Source of the DNA: Costus lasius
Taxonomy: Eukaryota; Streptophyta; Magnoliopsida; Zingiberales; Costaceae
Assembly (NCBI GenBank): GCA_027563935.2
Contig: CM050448.1
Coordinates: 120,330,493-120,394,492, forward strand
Direction: 5' to 3'
DNA length: 64,000 bases
In this document: one piece after another, positions 1 to 10,985 of the stretch
Position numbering within the stretch: the first letter of the stretch is position 1
Layout: each line of letters opens with the position of its first letter
Made by a program: the position numbers and the translations under genes
The notes under the pieces: model-generated
What the model was told of the DNA's origin: nothing
The model's database searches: none
What the model saw: only the letters and a program-made list of their open reading frames with translations

Positions 1-2559
1 TTCGACATTCAAATCTCTGTGCTATTATTAGATGACATTTCATAAAATGCAAGATTACTTTTGGTTCTTGTTTGAAGCACCATTGTGTTAAGCAAACTAT
101 TGATAGGATTAATATTTAGAATGAGGTTGTAGATAGTTCGTTCTTGATTAGAAAAAAATGTTGTTTATAATAATAATTCTTTTTAGAAAGTTCTTCTCCA
201 AACCATCACGTGCTATAGAACAAGTTGTTATGTAGCTAACTTTTGGTTTCTTACGCTGTAGCTGGATGAACATAATTAGATCTAAGAACTTAAACTATAC
301 TCTAGGATTTACTATGGAATCATCCAGTTTTTTTTCATGGATAGATGGCCTGCAAAGTTCAAGACAGGCAACTTATTAATCGAAAAGCTTAAGATGTTTG
401 GAAACAGTCCCTTTTATATATTTACTTGTACATATGGTATTTGATCTGACATGTGAAAACTGGATTAAGCTTGCACGTTTATCCAAGAGCTGTGGGCCTT
501 ATTAGCACGTAATTCTTAATTTCTTATTGTTTCATTTCCTCACTAGAGCTTGTCCAGCTTTGATTATGGTTAACCAATTATGTTTCTCATGTATATTTGC
601 TAATACTCATGCTAAACACTTGTAGAGTACACAAGCTTCTGATATTTGAACCAATTACCTACTGGACTCTAGTGTGGTTCTATCATCCAGTGCTTCAGAA
701 ATGGATGAAGAACTAAGCACTCCCAAAAAAAGAGCAAAAGAAAGCAAGAAATTAGGTGATCTTCCACCTGAATTCATAAAGCAGATGGCAACTGCTGGTC
801 AAAAGCATCTGCTGCCTTCCGAGGTTTTGGGCAAAACCTGTCTTCCTTAATTGCTCTAATCAGTTCAGTTTTATGATTGATTATGTTTCTCTTGCTTCCA
901 ATAACCTCAGGTGGAATCTATTTTAGAAAAATTGTGGGAAAATGAGGCCAAGTTGTGCCCGTTAATATCTGACATCCGATGTAAAAGCTCAAGTTTGGCT
1001 GGTAGTAACAGGGTATGCAATGTTTTTCCTTGAAGGCTCTTCTTGTCCCACCAAGCAAGTTCCGTCCTGCTGGTGCGAATTCTGATCGAGAGGTAAGTTG
1101 ATTCATGTTTCTTGCTGCCGTCTAGGATCTTGTTTTTTTTTTATCTACCAAGGAGTTTATGAAAAGCTTGCAGTTACTAAAGTTTTAGTTTTTTTTTTTC
1201 TTGCTGCATATGTGCTATTACATTTTGATCTATTATTTAACTTGGTTTTTATTCACTTTGGGATGATAGTCTGAGTTTGCTACAGCCATGTCTGTTGGTA
1301 GCATGCTGCTAATTCTAGCAAATTTATGTTATGCATATGATCCCATGTAGTCCGGGGACTCCATACTCTATCAGGGATGAGCATACTGCATGAGATGATC
1401 AATGGTTGCCTTGCTGACTATTTACCCCCTTTGTACTTCAACACAAGGAATGATACCTGAAAACCATTGTGCTGATGAGCTTACATTTTTTACTTGTAAT
1501 TAGTTAATTTCTCAATTAATTTTTGTTAGTTATTTTAATAATTTTCACTTGCAACATATTACTATTATATGATAAATCAAAATTGGTATAACCTTTTTTT
1601 TTCTTTTTTTTTTAAAAAAAAATTGGTATAACCTAGGTGTGCAACAAGAACTACAAGCACTTCAAAATAGTGAGATTAAGCTGGAGACTTAGAGTTGTAA
1701 CTATGACACAAGGAGGATATATGTTTGAAGTGGCATATATGACATTTAGTACAAATGTAATGATCAAATTCATGATACAAAATTGATCTTATAAAGTGTT
1801 TACAAAATTATTAGCTTTTGATATAACTTATAAAATTTGAAAGTATTAGCTAATATCACTTATAAAATTTAGAAATTGTTGGCTATTGATATAATTTATA
1901 AAACTTAAAAATTATTAACTATTGATTAAGGAATGAAATATTGATCTGAACCACCATCCAATACTTTTGATTTGTATTGGTCCCAGTGACAAGTACACGG
2001 AACATGTTAGTTCAGACCAGTTTTGTATCAATCAGTATGGATTGGTCTAAAAAGATGGATCAGCACATGGGTCTAGTTTGACTAGTTTTATAAAACTTAC
2101 TGTTAATATAATTTATAAAATTTGTAAGTTACAACAGCCTAATTTGTATTTATTTCATTTATGCAATAACTTTTTTTATTCCAATTTGGGGTATATGTCT
2201 TGAACTTGAGCAAAATTGCACTAAAAATCCTTATTCAAACAAAACTTTAAGTGGTCCACATCACTTTAATACACACTAAAGTTTGTAACATATTCACTTC
2301 GTTTGCAAGTGAAGTTGAGCTATGTTTGTTAAATCATGCACTTTCGATTGCAAATTCTGATATAAATGAATAGAGCGGAGGAGAAAGTTGATGATTTATT
2401 AAATTTATCCTTTGTCATAACAAAGATTCATTCAAATTATTATTTACATCTTGTTTACTAGAAAGAAAAGGAGGAAGGAAAAGATGAAAAATAATATTTT
2501 CCCTTGTTTAGAAGAATAAAAATTATAGAAGGGAAATGAGAAATGAGAAAGCCTCCATT
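1..2559 (+). pseudogene. Partial direct copy of NRPA1 intron 4 to intron 6 (copy A)
   Basis: This stretch matches 22,236-25,717 of the NRPA1 gene base for base over long runs, introns included, so it is a genomic duplication and not a retrocopy. The exon 5 copy (about 625-824) lacks a block of about 40 bases after the VLSSS codons, and its acceptor context changed from GTAG-GG to GTAG-AG. The exon 6 copy (911-1,092) has lost two bases in the SNKGY codons, which shifts the frame, but keeps a good donor (GAG|GTAAGT) at 1,093. It is non-functional. The left end continues beyond the window. The right end stops inside a MITE that is complete at 25,618-26,098. It lacks the two hAT MITEs found at 24,196 and 24,712, so it records the uninserted state. 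Confidence 0.9.
2450..2559. repeat. Truncated left end of a MITE (same family as 25,618-26,098)
   Basis: It begins CTTGTTTACTAG, like the MITE in NRPA1 intron 6, and follows that element until about 2,559, where the homology stops. The duplication breakpoint therefore lies inside the element, which was already present before the duplication. Confidence 0.6.
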
Positions 2560-2986
2560 TACACCTTGCGTCGAGCGTCTCCGCGCTCGATTTCATCCGC
2601 GTCGACGAAATCCGGAATTGGTCAACTCTCCTGTTGACCAGTAATTCGAGCTTTATCATAAGATTGGCCCAATCCAAATCCATCCAGCCCGGTCCACGCG
2701 ATCTTGGGCATCACAGCAGGCCTAAGACTCCGAACAGGGAAAGCAGTGCACTATGACTGGCCCAGGTACGTGGCAGGATGTTGCGTTTCCTTCGATCGAT
2801 GGTGACATCCGCACGTGGCTTTCCTATAATGACCACGCGGCGATGGCTGCTATGCGTCTCTACTTGAGAAACCAGCCCACACCCCCTTCCAAGTTCTATT
2901 GCAAATGATATATGTCGCCGCGATCCTGTTGTACCCCTGCCGAGCGCTGCTGAGCTTGGCACGCTGTGGACTCTGTTCGAGAGATC
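2560..2986 (+). promoter_or_regulatory. Promoter and 5' leader region of the conserved plant gene
   Basis: The base composition changes abruptly from AT-rich repeat to about 55% GC here. The segment holds TGGCCCA/GGCCCAA-type motifs (about 2,665 and 2,758), which resemble plant site II elements. It leads to an ATG at 2,987. I see no convincing TATA box. Short open frames on both strands here are not supported as genes. Confidence 0.4.
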
Positions 2987-4266
2987 ATGGGGCAAGGAGT
3001 AGAGGAGAAGACAAGGCCTGAGCCCAAGGTGGAGATTGAGGTCGTTATTGCTCGATCTGAAGTCCTTTTCATATCCAAATTACTTGTCATGGAGTTAACT
3101 AATGCATACTTGTCATGGAGTTAACTAATGGAAACTCTTGGGTTGGACGCAGGAAAGGGGAGAAATATTCTTCTTCTACAGGCCCAAGGTTAACAAGGAG
3201 GAAGCCCACAGTCCTGACGATGTGCAGCGGTTGTACATCGTCCTGCGGCCGGAATCCGGCGATCGCTCGGTGGAGGTGAAGCAATCGCCCGATTCAGGCA
3301 AGGAGGGCAAGATGAGGCTTAAGGGTGAGGAAAATACGAAAGATGCGGGCAAGGAATTAGGTAGTACGAGTTCTAAAGACGACGATAGCAATGAAGGCGA
3401 GGAAGGGAAGGAGCGAAAGGAAGGCGGCCATGGTAGCGAGGTATTTGCATTATTGCTGTTCTGTTGAAACTCACGCGCAGACTTGCAGATTGACGAATTG
3501 AAGTTGCGTTTTGCATTTCGTTTGAAGGAAGTGGACATTGAGAAGCGACCATTGATCCGCTTTATTGTGATGGGAAAGAAGAGTTTACCTGATCCCAGGC
3601 AGAGAAGCCGCCCCTTTTGGGGCTTTGTGGAGCTTGTGACGACCGAGGTCGAAGACATCAAGAAAACCCTCCGAGGAGGTATGAAATTACCAAGTGAAAG
3701 CAAACCAATTCGTCCAATTCTCTCACCGCTTTCATACGTTTGCAGAGGAGTACGACACCGCAACGCGCGGCCACCGTTTCAAGCCTCCGGCTAGGGCTCT
3801 GGCGGAGGGGGTCTACCGCATACTAAGGCACGAATCCGACCGGAGAACGCACACCCACCTCATCTACAAGCTCGAGTTCCCGCCTCCGGACGCGGAGAAC
3901 GAGCCACAGGAGTCGCTCAACGTGGAGCGCGAGGCGTCCTACCTCATTCAGATCAAGAATCCGGAGCAAGGCGGCGGCGGCGGCAGCGGCGGGTTCGGAG
4001 GTCTTCCGAGCAAGCGCAGGGCGTCGTTCCCGGCCCATCTTCAGGGACGGTTCGGGAAGCGGCGGTTCCATCCGGCAGATCCGCCGGACTTCCTCAACTA
4101 CGAGGGCTGCGAGCTGCTGTTGATCGCGGCGTCGGACGACGTGGAGGAGGAGCTGGGTCTGGAGCTGAAGACGGAGTGCGAAGCGGACGCGAAGTGCTCG
4201 GATCTGCTGCGGGTGTTCGGGGAAACGGCATCGCCCAAACCTCTCCTTAGTGGAACTTGGGTTTAA
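2987..4266 (+). CDS. Conserved plant-specific protein of unknown function, 4 exons
   Basis: Exons 2987-3040, 3153-3440, 3489-3678 and 3746-4266 join in frame with GT..AG borders and give 350 residues. The start MGQGVEEK is the only ATG that leads into the frame. In order: a short acidic N-terminus; an ERGEIFFFYRPKV and VQRLYIVLRPESG segment (about 19-55); a low-complexity, charged Lys/Glu/Ser stretch (about 60-114); a conserved core with IRFIVMGKKSLPDP, FWGFVELVTT and YDTATRGHR; and a C-terminal half with EGVYRILRH, HLIYKLEFPP, FPAHLQGRFG, PPDFLNYEGCELLLI and a final LLSGTWV. I recall this motif set from a land-plant family without an assigned role. I see no signal peptide or membrane segment. 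The last exon is strongly GC-rich, as in many monocot genes. Intron 2 is only 48 nt, very short for a plant. Residues GWTQ just before exon 2 also look coding, so the intron 1 acceptor is slightly uncertain. Confidence 0.8.
3081..3130 (+). repeat. 24-bp direct repeat carrying the likely branch site of intron 1
   Basis: Two copies (3,081-3,104 and 3,107-3,130) share TGTCATGGAGTTAACTAATG. TTAACTAAT fits a plant branch-point consensus, and the second copy sits about 25 bases before the acceptor AG at 3,151-3,152. Confidence 0.5.
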
Positions 4267-4631
4267 GCTGAATATTGTTTTGCCGGCCGCACTTTGTTTT
4301 CGTAGTTGTGGTGCAAACCATGTAGTACTTGGTCCTAGTGGTCGTTGCGTGTAAAAAAACTTATCAAAACTGTTAAACTCTGGTTTGTGGTTAATCGAAT
4401 CAATGGTTTTTGTTTTTTCAACGGTCGGAGTTAGCAAAATCGATGGTGAACTGATCTAACTAGTGTAATATAATATAAATTTATAATATATATATTTGCT
4501 AAACCCGGTTGAGCGAGCAGTGCTCTTAGAATTACAATTATCTGATTTTTATGATTGTCTTTACTTGACCATAACCTAGTCTTTGGTTGGTCAGCATTTA
4601 ATGCTTTCAAAATTAACAACGAGCCACAAGG

Positions 4632-5040
4632 GGAGAAATTTTCTAAGTGTGTGTGTGCGTTTAAAAAGAGATAAACGGGTGGGTTAAGTTTTATATTAAA
4701 AAATATATTTTTTTTATTTTTTTTTTTAGAAATACTCTATTTTTTATAATCTATCCAATGGTATTAAATTTAGGGTATTCTAGATTATATACATATATGA
4801 AATACCTTATGCAAAATTACATATAAGACAAAAAAATATTTTATGTATAAATTTTAATAAGATTTGCATAAGGTATTTCATACATGTATATAATCTAAAA
4901 TACCCTAAATTTGATACCATTAGATAGATTATAAAGAATAGAGTATTTCTTAAAAAAAAAATTAAAAAAATACTTTTAAATGCAAAATTTAAGCCACCCG
5001 TTTATCTCTTTTTAAGCGCATACATGCGCTAAACGCGCCC
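4632..5040. mobile_element. Foldback MITE, Mutator-like (9-bp target duplication)
   Basis: The element is one long imperfect inverted repeat. The left arm contains TTAAAAAGAGATAAACGGGT (about 4,661-4,680), and its reverse complement lies near 4,999-5,018. The interior also pairs (GGTATTTCATA and AATACCTTATG types). It is flanked on both sides by GCCACAAGG (4,623-4,631 and 5,041-5,049), a perfect 9-bp duplication, as expected for Mutator-like elements. No coding capacity is seen. Confidence 0.75.
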
Positions 5041-5640
5041 GCCACAAGGTAGCCTTTGGTCTCACAAACCGAATTGAAAACTAAAAACCTAATCTTGTTT
5101 TTACTCGTACTTCCTCAATGATCGTCGCCACTCATCTTCACCTCTTCCTTGACGCTTGCCTTTGACTCATCTGCTCGGTGTTAATGGAGTTTGTGCTTCC
5201 ATCCACTTGTCTTCAATTGACGCTTTTAGCGCTAAACTTCGCTTCCAGTCACTCGTGCTTTCAAACCTAACATTTGACTCTTCCTGGCTATTCCTCTATG
5301 CTACTTGTCTTCAACTTTCCCTTGATGCTCTCCTTCAACTCATCCACTTAGAGGTGACGGCAGTTGATCCTCTTGTTAACTCTTCCTCTTATGGTCGCCA
5401 GTCCCCACTGTCTTGCCCACCCGCTTGTCAAGGGTGTTAGGCATCGGCCAATAGACACAACACTAAAATGGTAAAACACCAACACCCCATTAGCTCAACA
5501 AGCAACAATACAACAACACAAGTTCACAACCAACAGCCTAACAATAACAACCGGTAAATTTTTGAACAAAGTTTTTGTTATGTTTTAGATATAATTTTAT
5601 TAAGAATTTATAATTTATAACTTTGTATTTATTATTAAAT
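5041..5640. other. Intergenic, no gene recognised
   Basis: This is moderately GC sequence with a 94-codon frame (5,156-5,440, +) that resembles no family I know and lacks gene context. It ends in an A/C-rich stretch (5,455-5,560) before the hAT relic. Confidence 0.4.
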
Positions 5641-6820
5641 GAAGAGTATTAGAGACATTCACACAATTGATAATATTATTCGTTCAAGTGACACACCTAC
5701 ATCTAATCCTCATGCTTTGCTTAGTGATCAACAAAAGGATATTGCTTCTAACTCAACCTGTAAGATGAATTATCCTGAGCCTAGTAGAAAGAAAATCATA
5801 TTGGGTTTGGGAACATTTTGTAAAGATTAAGAGTGACAACAAAGAAGAACAAAAGGTCATTTGCAACTATTGTCAAATTTTAATTAGTTGTCTCACATCA
5901 AATGGTACTAATGACATAAGCAATTATTTTGGATAGGTGTAAGAAGTACTCATTTAATGTGGATAATAACCTTAGAGATAGTTGCTCAACCGAATAGAGA
6001 AGATGATGCAAGTAGAAGTACAATTGTTCCTTATACTTTTAACCAAGGAAATTGTAGTAGAGCACTTTCTAAGATGATAATTGTTGATGAGTTACCATTT
6101 AAGTTTGATGAACGTGAAGGATTTCATGATTTTTGTATATTTATGCAACCAAGATTTGTTGTACTTTCACATTTAACACTTACTAGAGATTATTATGAAT
6201 TATTTCCCAAAAATAAAAAAGAATTAAAAATAATTTTTAGAAAATTGTCATCACTTGTCAATTGCATAAAAGATAATTCATTTTTGCCAAGTTTCTAGCC
6301 ATGTTGCCATGTTGGTATAATAATTGGGCGAGCAATTAAAACATATTTTGTTGACTAGGGAATAGATAAAGTTTTAACTATGGCTATGGATAAGGCGAGC
6401 TCGATTTGGGTATTGCTCACTTGCAAAAATAACTTAATAATTAGAAAGGGAGTATCTTGTAAGCTAAGTATTTATATATGAGATTTGCCGCTCACATTAT
6501 GAGTTTAATAGTGAAAGAAGGATTGAAGAAAATTGATGAGTCAATTGAAAGAATTTGTATGTAAAATATTCTCCTACAAGATGGTAAAGATTCAAAACTT
6601 GTGTTGAAAAATAGAAAATTAAATGCTATAATAATGTTTGTCTAGATGTTGAGACTAGGTGAAACTCTACATATTTAATGTTGGAAACAACTATTAAATT
6701 TCAAATAGCTTTTGAGTTGCTAGATGCATAGGATGGTCAGTTTAATGAGGAACCGACAAAGAAAGAGATACAAGTTGAAAGTGATTAGGAGTATGCTCGT
6801 GGCTTGTCACTATTCATGCA
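5640..6820 (+). pseudogene. Decayed hAT-superfamily transposase
   Basis: Fragments in several frames line up with plant hAT (Ac/Tam3-like) transposases. At 5,800-5,935 is a BED-type zinc finger region (VWEHFVKIKSDN, then a C-x2-C pair in VICNYCQ), with the second His region degraded to NGTNDI. At 5,980-6,210 are TFNQGNCSRALSKMIIVDEL and GFHDFCIFMQPRF. At about 6,360-6,400 is GIDKVLTMAMDKASS, the region of the second catalytic Asp. At about 6,480-6,540 is MRFAAHIMSLIVKEGLKKID. At about 6,640-6,800 a segment resembles the conserved TRWNSTYLML block. At least four frameshifts or stops break it. The C-terminal dimerisation region is not recognisable, so it is a dead copy. Clear terminal repeats were not located. 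Confidence 0.85.
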
Positions 6821-8730
6821 AATTTGTTATGAAGCTAATGTTGGTGTATATGCCCTAGGACTAGTTGTTGGTCCAACTTATGTATTATATTCACATGTGA
6901 TATTTTATATATCAAGACATTGTCGTTGTTGTGCATTTGGTACATCTATATTAAGTGTACATTTGCATAACTATGCCTTTGGATATAAATTTTATATAAT
7001 CTCAAAGTTTATCCTCGATCGAGTGTCATGGTGGATAAAAGACAACTATGATGCATATGAGACTGGTATATACGTTGATCGAGCATGGGTTGCTAATGTA
7101 AGCATATGGGTATATCAAGGTACATATACTAGATTGACCCATCGTGAGAAATAACTTGGTGTCATAAGTTAATCTCATAGTGATAGAGGGGCATTTGTCA
7201 TTTGACTTGAGGTCTTGATATCTCTATATGCTATGTGATATACTTTGATATAACCTAACGTTTTGCCATAACAGAGAGTCATAATGGTTATTATTGGGTG
7301 TATCGTAAGCTATATGAGAGGTACAATGAGCTAAAAGAGGATTTGCCTCTTTCTTAAATGAAATCTTGATATCCATGGGCCCCATATATAGATGCATAAC
7401 TGAAAGTGTATGGTCATACCCAGCTGAAAGCCCGATTTACTCATGACTATTAGATTAGGTTAAATAAGTATGACACACTTGTTCTATTAGGATATCAACT
7501 TAGCAAAGAGACTATAATGCATAGATACTTTATTGCAGTTTAGGGGATGTTGATAATGATAACTATTATGATGACTTGGGTAGTAGCGATATATTATTAG
7601 GTGTCACTCACTATTTGTGATGATGTGAGGTCATCACTGTCAACATCAGAGGAACCTATCGAGTCGCACACCTAGATACTCAAGATGCATTGTGAGTGTG
7701 TTTGATGAGATGGAGAACTTCATATAGAGTTAGATTATATTTTAAGTTTAGTTGACCTATGAGTGACCACATTTGACTATGGTTGACTAGGTCCTAGTCA
7801 ACATGTCAAGTGATAGAGAATACTCTGAATTGATTTAGTGACTTGTCGACTTGATTCAATGCAATCTAGATTGTTCTATGAGCTAGGCGTATATATAGTT
7901 AACCAAAAACCGATGGTTAACCATACCAAAAAAACTGATTAACTAGTTCAATTGGTTCAGAATTGGTTTAAGGATTTTCTTGATTCGGTAGTTCGGTTCC
8001 ATTTGAAAAATCACTTCACGTTAACCGTGAACGGCCCTCTTTGGTCATGTATTTTGGACTTCTTTTATTTGTGTTGTGTGCTATTTTGTGTTTTAAAGAT
8101 GACATGGTGCTCTTTAAAAGCTTGGCGAACTCAGTTTTGCGAGTTCTTAATGATTTAGGGATACAATTTAGATAATGTGAATTTTTTTTTATTTCTATTG
8201 TATTTTTACTAAGCTTCTATAACTTATTGTCTATATAGTTTACTGTGTTTTTATATTTTTATCTAAATTAAATTATCTATTTACCTACTAATGCATTGTG
8301 AATTTCAAAATTGAATATATTGAGAACTTGCTCTAGGGGAGCATATTACAAAAAAATAACTTAGTTAACGGTTTCAACTAGACTTGACAAAATTTGAACC
8401 GACCTGATTCGATACGAAGTTAGGCAGATACTAGTTAATTGTAATCGTATTCAGGTCATGAATAGATCCACCATTTATGACCCAAAAATAATCAAGTCAA
8501 TATCGGATTGTAAACAGAATGACCTACTTAATCCAATTACGTTATTAAAAAAATATGTATATACTAAAGACCACCCATCTCTTAGTACTAGCCCACATAA
8601 AGCCCAAATTTTGTCTAACATAGGTTTCAGCCCAATTTCAATAACCCTAAATCCCTAATTAGGGTAGTCCCAATTCCCAATCCTAAATTTCAATCGGTCA
8701 CACCTCTACTTCTCCTCTTCCTTTGCTTAT
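6821..8730. other. AT-rich, decayed repeat sequence, no gene
   Basis: Nothing here resembles a host gene. The segment 6,830-7,160 has an open frame of 116 codons without recognisable motifs. The segment 7,150-7,870 has the look of old LTR-retrotransposon sequence but gives no diagnostic motif. A stretch at about 8,375-8,460 (TAGACTTGACAAAATTTGAACCGACC style) resembles the end of the hAT MITE at 51,780-52,298 and may be a remnant of that family. Confidence 0.4.
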
Positions 8731-8734
8731 TAAG

Positions 8735-9925
8735 AGGGTCATAACAGTTAGCTACATAACAACTTGTTCTATAGTACGTGATGGTTAGGAGAAGAATTTT
8801 CTACAAAAAAAATTATTATTATAAATAATACTTTTTTCTAATCAAGAACCAACTATCTATTGCCTCATTCTAAATATTAATCCTATCAACAGTTTGGCTA
8901 ACATAAGCCAAAAGTAATCTTGCACTTTATGAAATGTCATCTAATAGATTTGACTATCGAACGGTTTGGGTTCCCAATAATTGCGGTACAATCATCCAAC
9001 GTGACGAATCAAACTTTATGTAACTATATATCATCTAGGAACACTGTTTCACATCGAGAATTATCCAAAATAGAATGTGTTGATTTTTTTTAAAAAATTG
9101 TCCTTCAAACAAGCCAAACCGCTCGTGAATGGCTTGACTCAACAAAAAACATCTTTCTCACGCGGGTAGATTCATTAAAGCAACCAAATCTGAGCTCAAA
9201 TTTATATTATTTAGAGGTTGAACCACCTATTCTATAAGTTCAGGAACAAGTTCATTTATAAGACATATTTGATTATTTACTTCTACTCTTTAAAGCAACA
9301 CCAATTACAAAATAGCAGAGAAATTATGATCAACATTATAAAAAGAATCAGTATATTATGCTAATTTTCTTTTAGTAAAGTCTTTTTCTGTAGTTTTTCT
9401 ATCTTAAGCTACACTGTGACCTATCTCATTTTGATAAAACTGCAACAACCTATTTTACAATATCAAGTTCAACTTAATTTGAACCCACTTTACTCAAGTT
9501 CCAACTTGATTGGAGCTGCATCTTAGTGAACACCTAAAGCAAATTTAACTAGGTAAACAAGCTAAGAAAACCAAGCTCAGGGTTGATTAAATGATTCTTG
9601 TAGCTGAATCAAACTTCAGCCCAAGCTTTACCTTTATTCGTTGAGTCAATCACAAGCTCTACCAGCAAGCAAAGGCTCAACAGTTGTTTAGCACTTTAGC
9701 TCTGTTTTTGCATCCTAGATTAAATCTGGTTTAACTTTGCCTGATATGTGATAAAGCTTAAAGATAGCATATGCTACATAATTATTCAAATGTGCTAGTC
9801 TAATAACCTTTGAAACAGAAAAGGAGATTGGAAAATCACAGTTTGGCTTTCATTAACTATTTTAATATGGGAGGCCAAAGAATATTTCTGAGATAAAGTG
9901 AGACATAACTTGTAATACTACAAAG
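8735..9925 (-). repeat. Inverted copy of NRPA1 intron 4 segment (copy B)
   Basis: This block is the reverse complement of about 21,260-22,470, the 3' half of NRPA1 intron 4. Anchors include GTTAGCTACATAACAACTTG at 8,747 (reverse of 22,450) and GGAGGCCAAAGAATATTTC at 9,869 (reverse of 21,310). It is followed at once by a direct copy of the sequence that lies just downstream in NRPA1, so the block looks inverted in place within a duplicated segment. Confidence 0.88.
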
Positions 9926-9929
9926 GTAA

Positions 9930-10240
9930 ATGATGCAACATAATTTACCATGGAATCATCCAGTGTTTTTTTTTTCATGGATAGATGGCCTGCAAAGCTC
10001 AAGACAGGCAGCCTATTATTCTAAAAGCTCAAGATGTTTGGAAACAGTCCAGTTTATATATTTACTCTTTGATCTGACATGTGAAAACTGGATTAAGCTT
10101 GCACGTTTATCCAATGTAAAAGCCCAAGTTTGGCTGGTGGTAACAAAGGCTATGCAATGTTTTTCCTCAAGGCTCCTCTTGTCCCACCAAGCAAGTTCCG
10201 TCCTGCTGGTGCGAATTCTGATTTTGAGGTAAGTTGTTTC
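9930..10240 (+). pseudogene. Direct copy of NRPA1 intron 4 end and exon 6, exon 5 deleted (copy C, left part)
   Basis: 9,945-10,115 matches 22,550-22,721 (end of intron 4). The match then jumps to the exon 6 segment from 23,199 (TGTAAAAGC), so exon 5 and its following intron are missing. The exon 6 remainder (10,116-10,228) encodes the [14 protein letters not shown] region and ends with an intact donor GAG|GTAAGT. It is non-functional. A solo LTR interrupts the copy at 10,241. Confidence 0.88.
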
Positions 10241-10903
10241 TGTTAGAAATATTTTGGATGCCTCCAAGGACAATGCTTATCAAATGAAGCACAAATCTAT
10301 ATGTTCATGTTCTATTAAGGAAATAGATTTATAAGCCTTATATAGAAATATTAAGCATCTCTTAATCTTCTTCCTAATAAATATGCAATGCTAAATACAA
10401 AACACTATTAGATACGAGGCATTCCTCATTTAAACTTCCAAGGTTCTTAATTTCCCTAATTAATTTTAAATTTATCTTTCAATATTTTTCCCGTAAACCT
10501 GAAATCCAAAAACAAAATTATATGTCTATCCTATATCTGTCTTCTTCAGTTTTCAAAATGGAATGAGAAAAAGCACGTCAAACACTTGTCAAAGTAGAAA
10601 AAGAAGTGAAGATAGATAACTACCTCCTAATCAGAGTAAAGCTAAAATAGTCATCTATCTTCACTTCTTTTTCTACTTTGACAAGTGCGCTTTCTCTCGT
10701 TCCATTTCAACTTGCTACTTGACTGGCTATTTATAGGGAAGAAAGTAACCATTCATCTCCCCTACATTAATTACAAAATTAAAATAAAAAATAGGATCAA
10801 GGGATTTGTTTGCTTCATCGAGGCGTTGCAGCACTTGTTCCAAAGTATCATTAGCTTCTTCCCAGGCGGTGGATTAATGAAGCTTCAAGTTTATGTTTTA
10901 ACA
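10241..10903 (+). mobile_element. Solo LTR, probably Copia type, 663 bp
   Basis: It starts TGTTAGAAATATT and ends TTTTAACA (5'-TGTTA...TAACA-3'). It is flanked by a perfect 5-bp target duplication GTTTC (10,236-10,240 and 10,904-10,908). The NRPA1 copy resumes exactly after it. A TATA-like TTTATAGGG lies near 10,730. An internal inverted repeat of about 45 bp (10,576-10,622 and 10,645-10,690) forms a strong hairpin upstream of it. No internal retrotransposon region or second LTR is nearby, so it is a recombination-derived solo LTR. Confidence 0.85.
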
Positions 10904-10985
10904 GTTTCATGTTTCTTGCTACTGTCTAGGATCTTGTTGTTTTCATCTACCAAGGAGTTTATAAAAGGCTTGCAGTTATGAAAGG
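10904..10985 (+). repeat. Copy of NRPA1 intron 6 start (copy C, right part)
   Basis: GTTTCATGTTTCTTGCTAC through AAGGAGTTTATAAAAGGCTTGC matches 23,320-23,480 without the 80-bp tandem duplication present in the gene. The homology ends near 10,985. Confidence 0.8.

Noticed and set aside
3176..4437. Long minus-strand open frames opposite the conserved plant gene
   Set aside because: They mirror the codons of the + strand exons, which show splice-consistent borders and family motifs.
8360..8730. A complete hAT MITE
   Set aside because: Only one end resembles the 51,780 element, and no inverted partner or target duplication was found.
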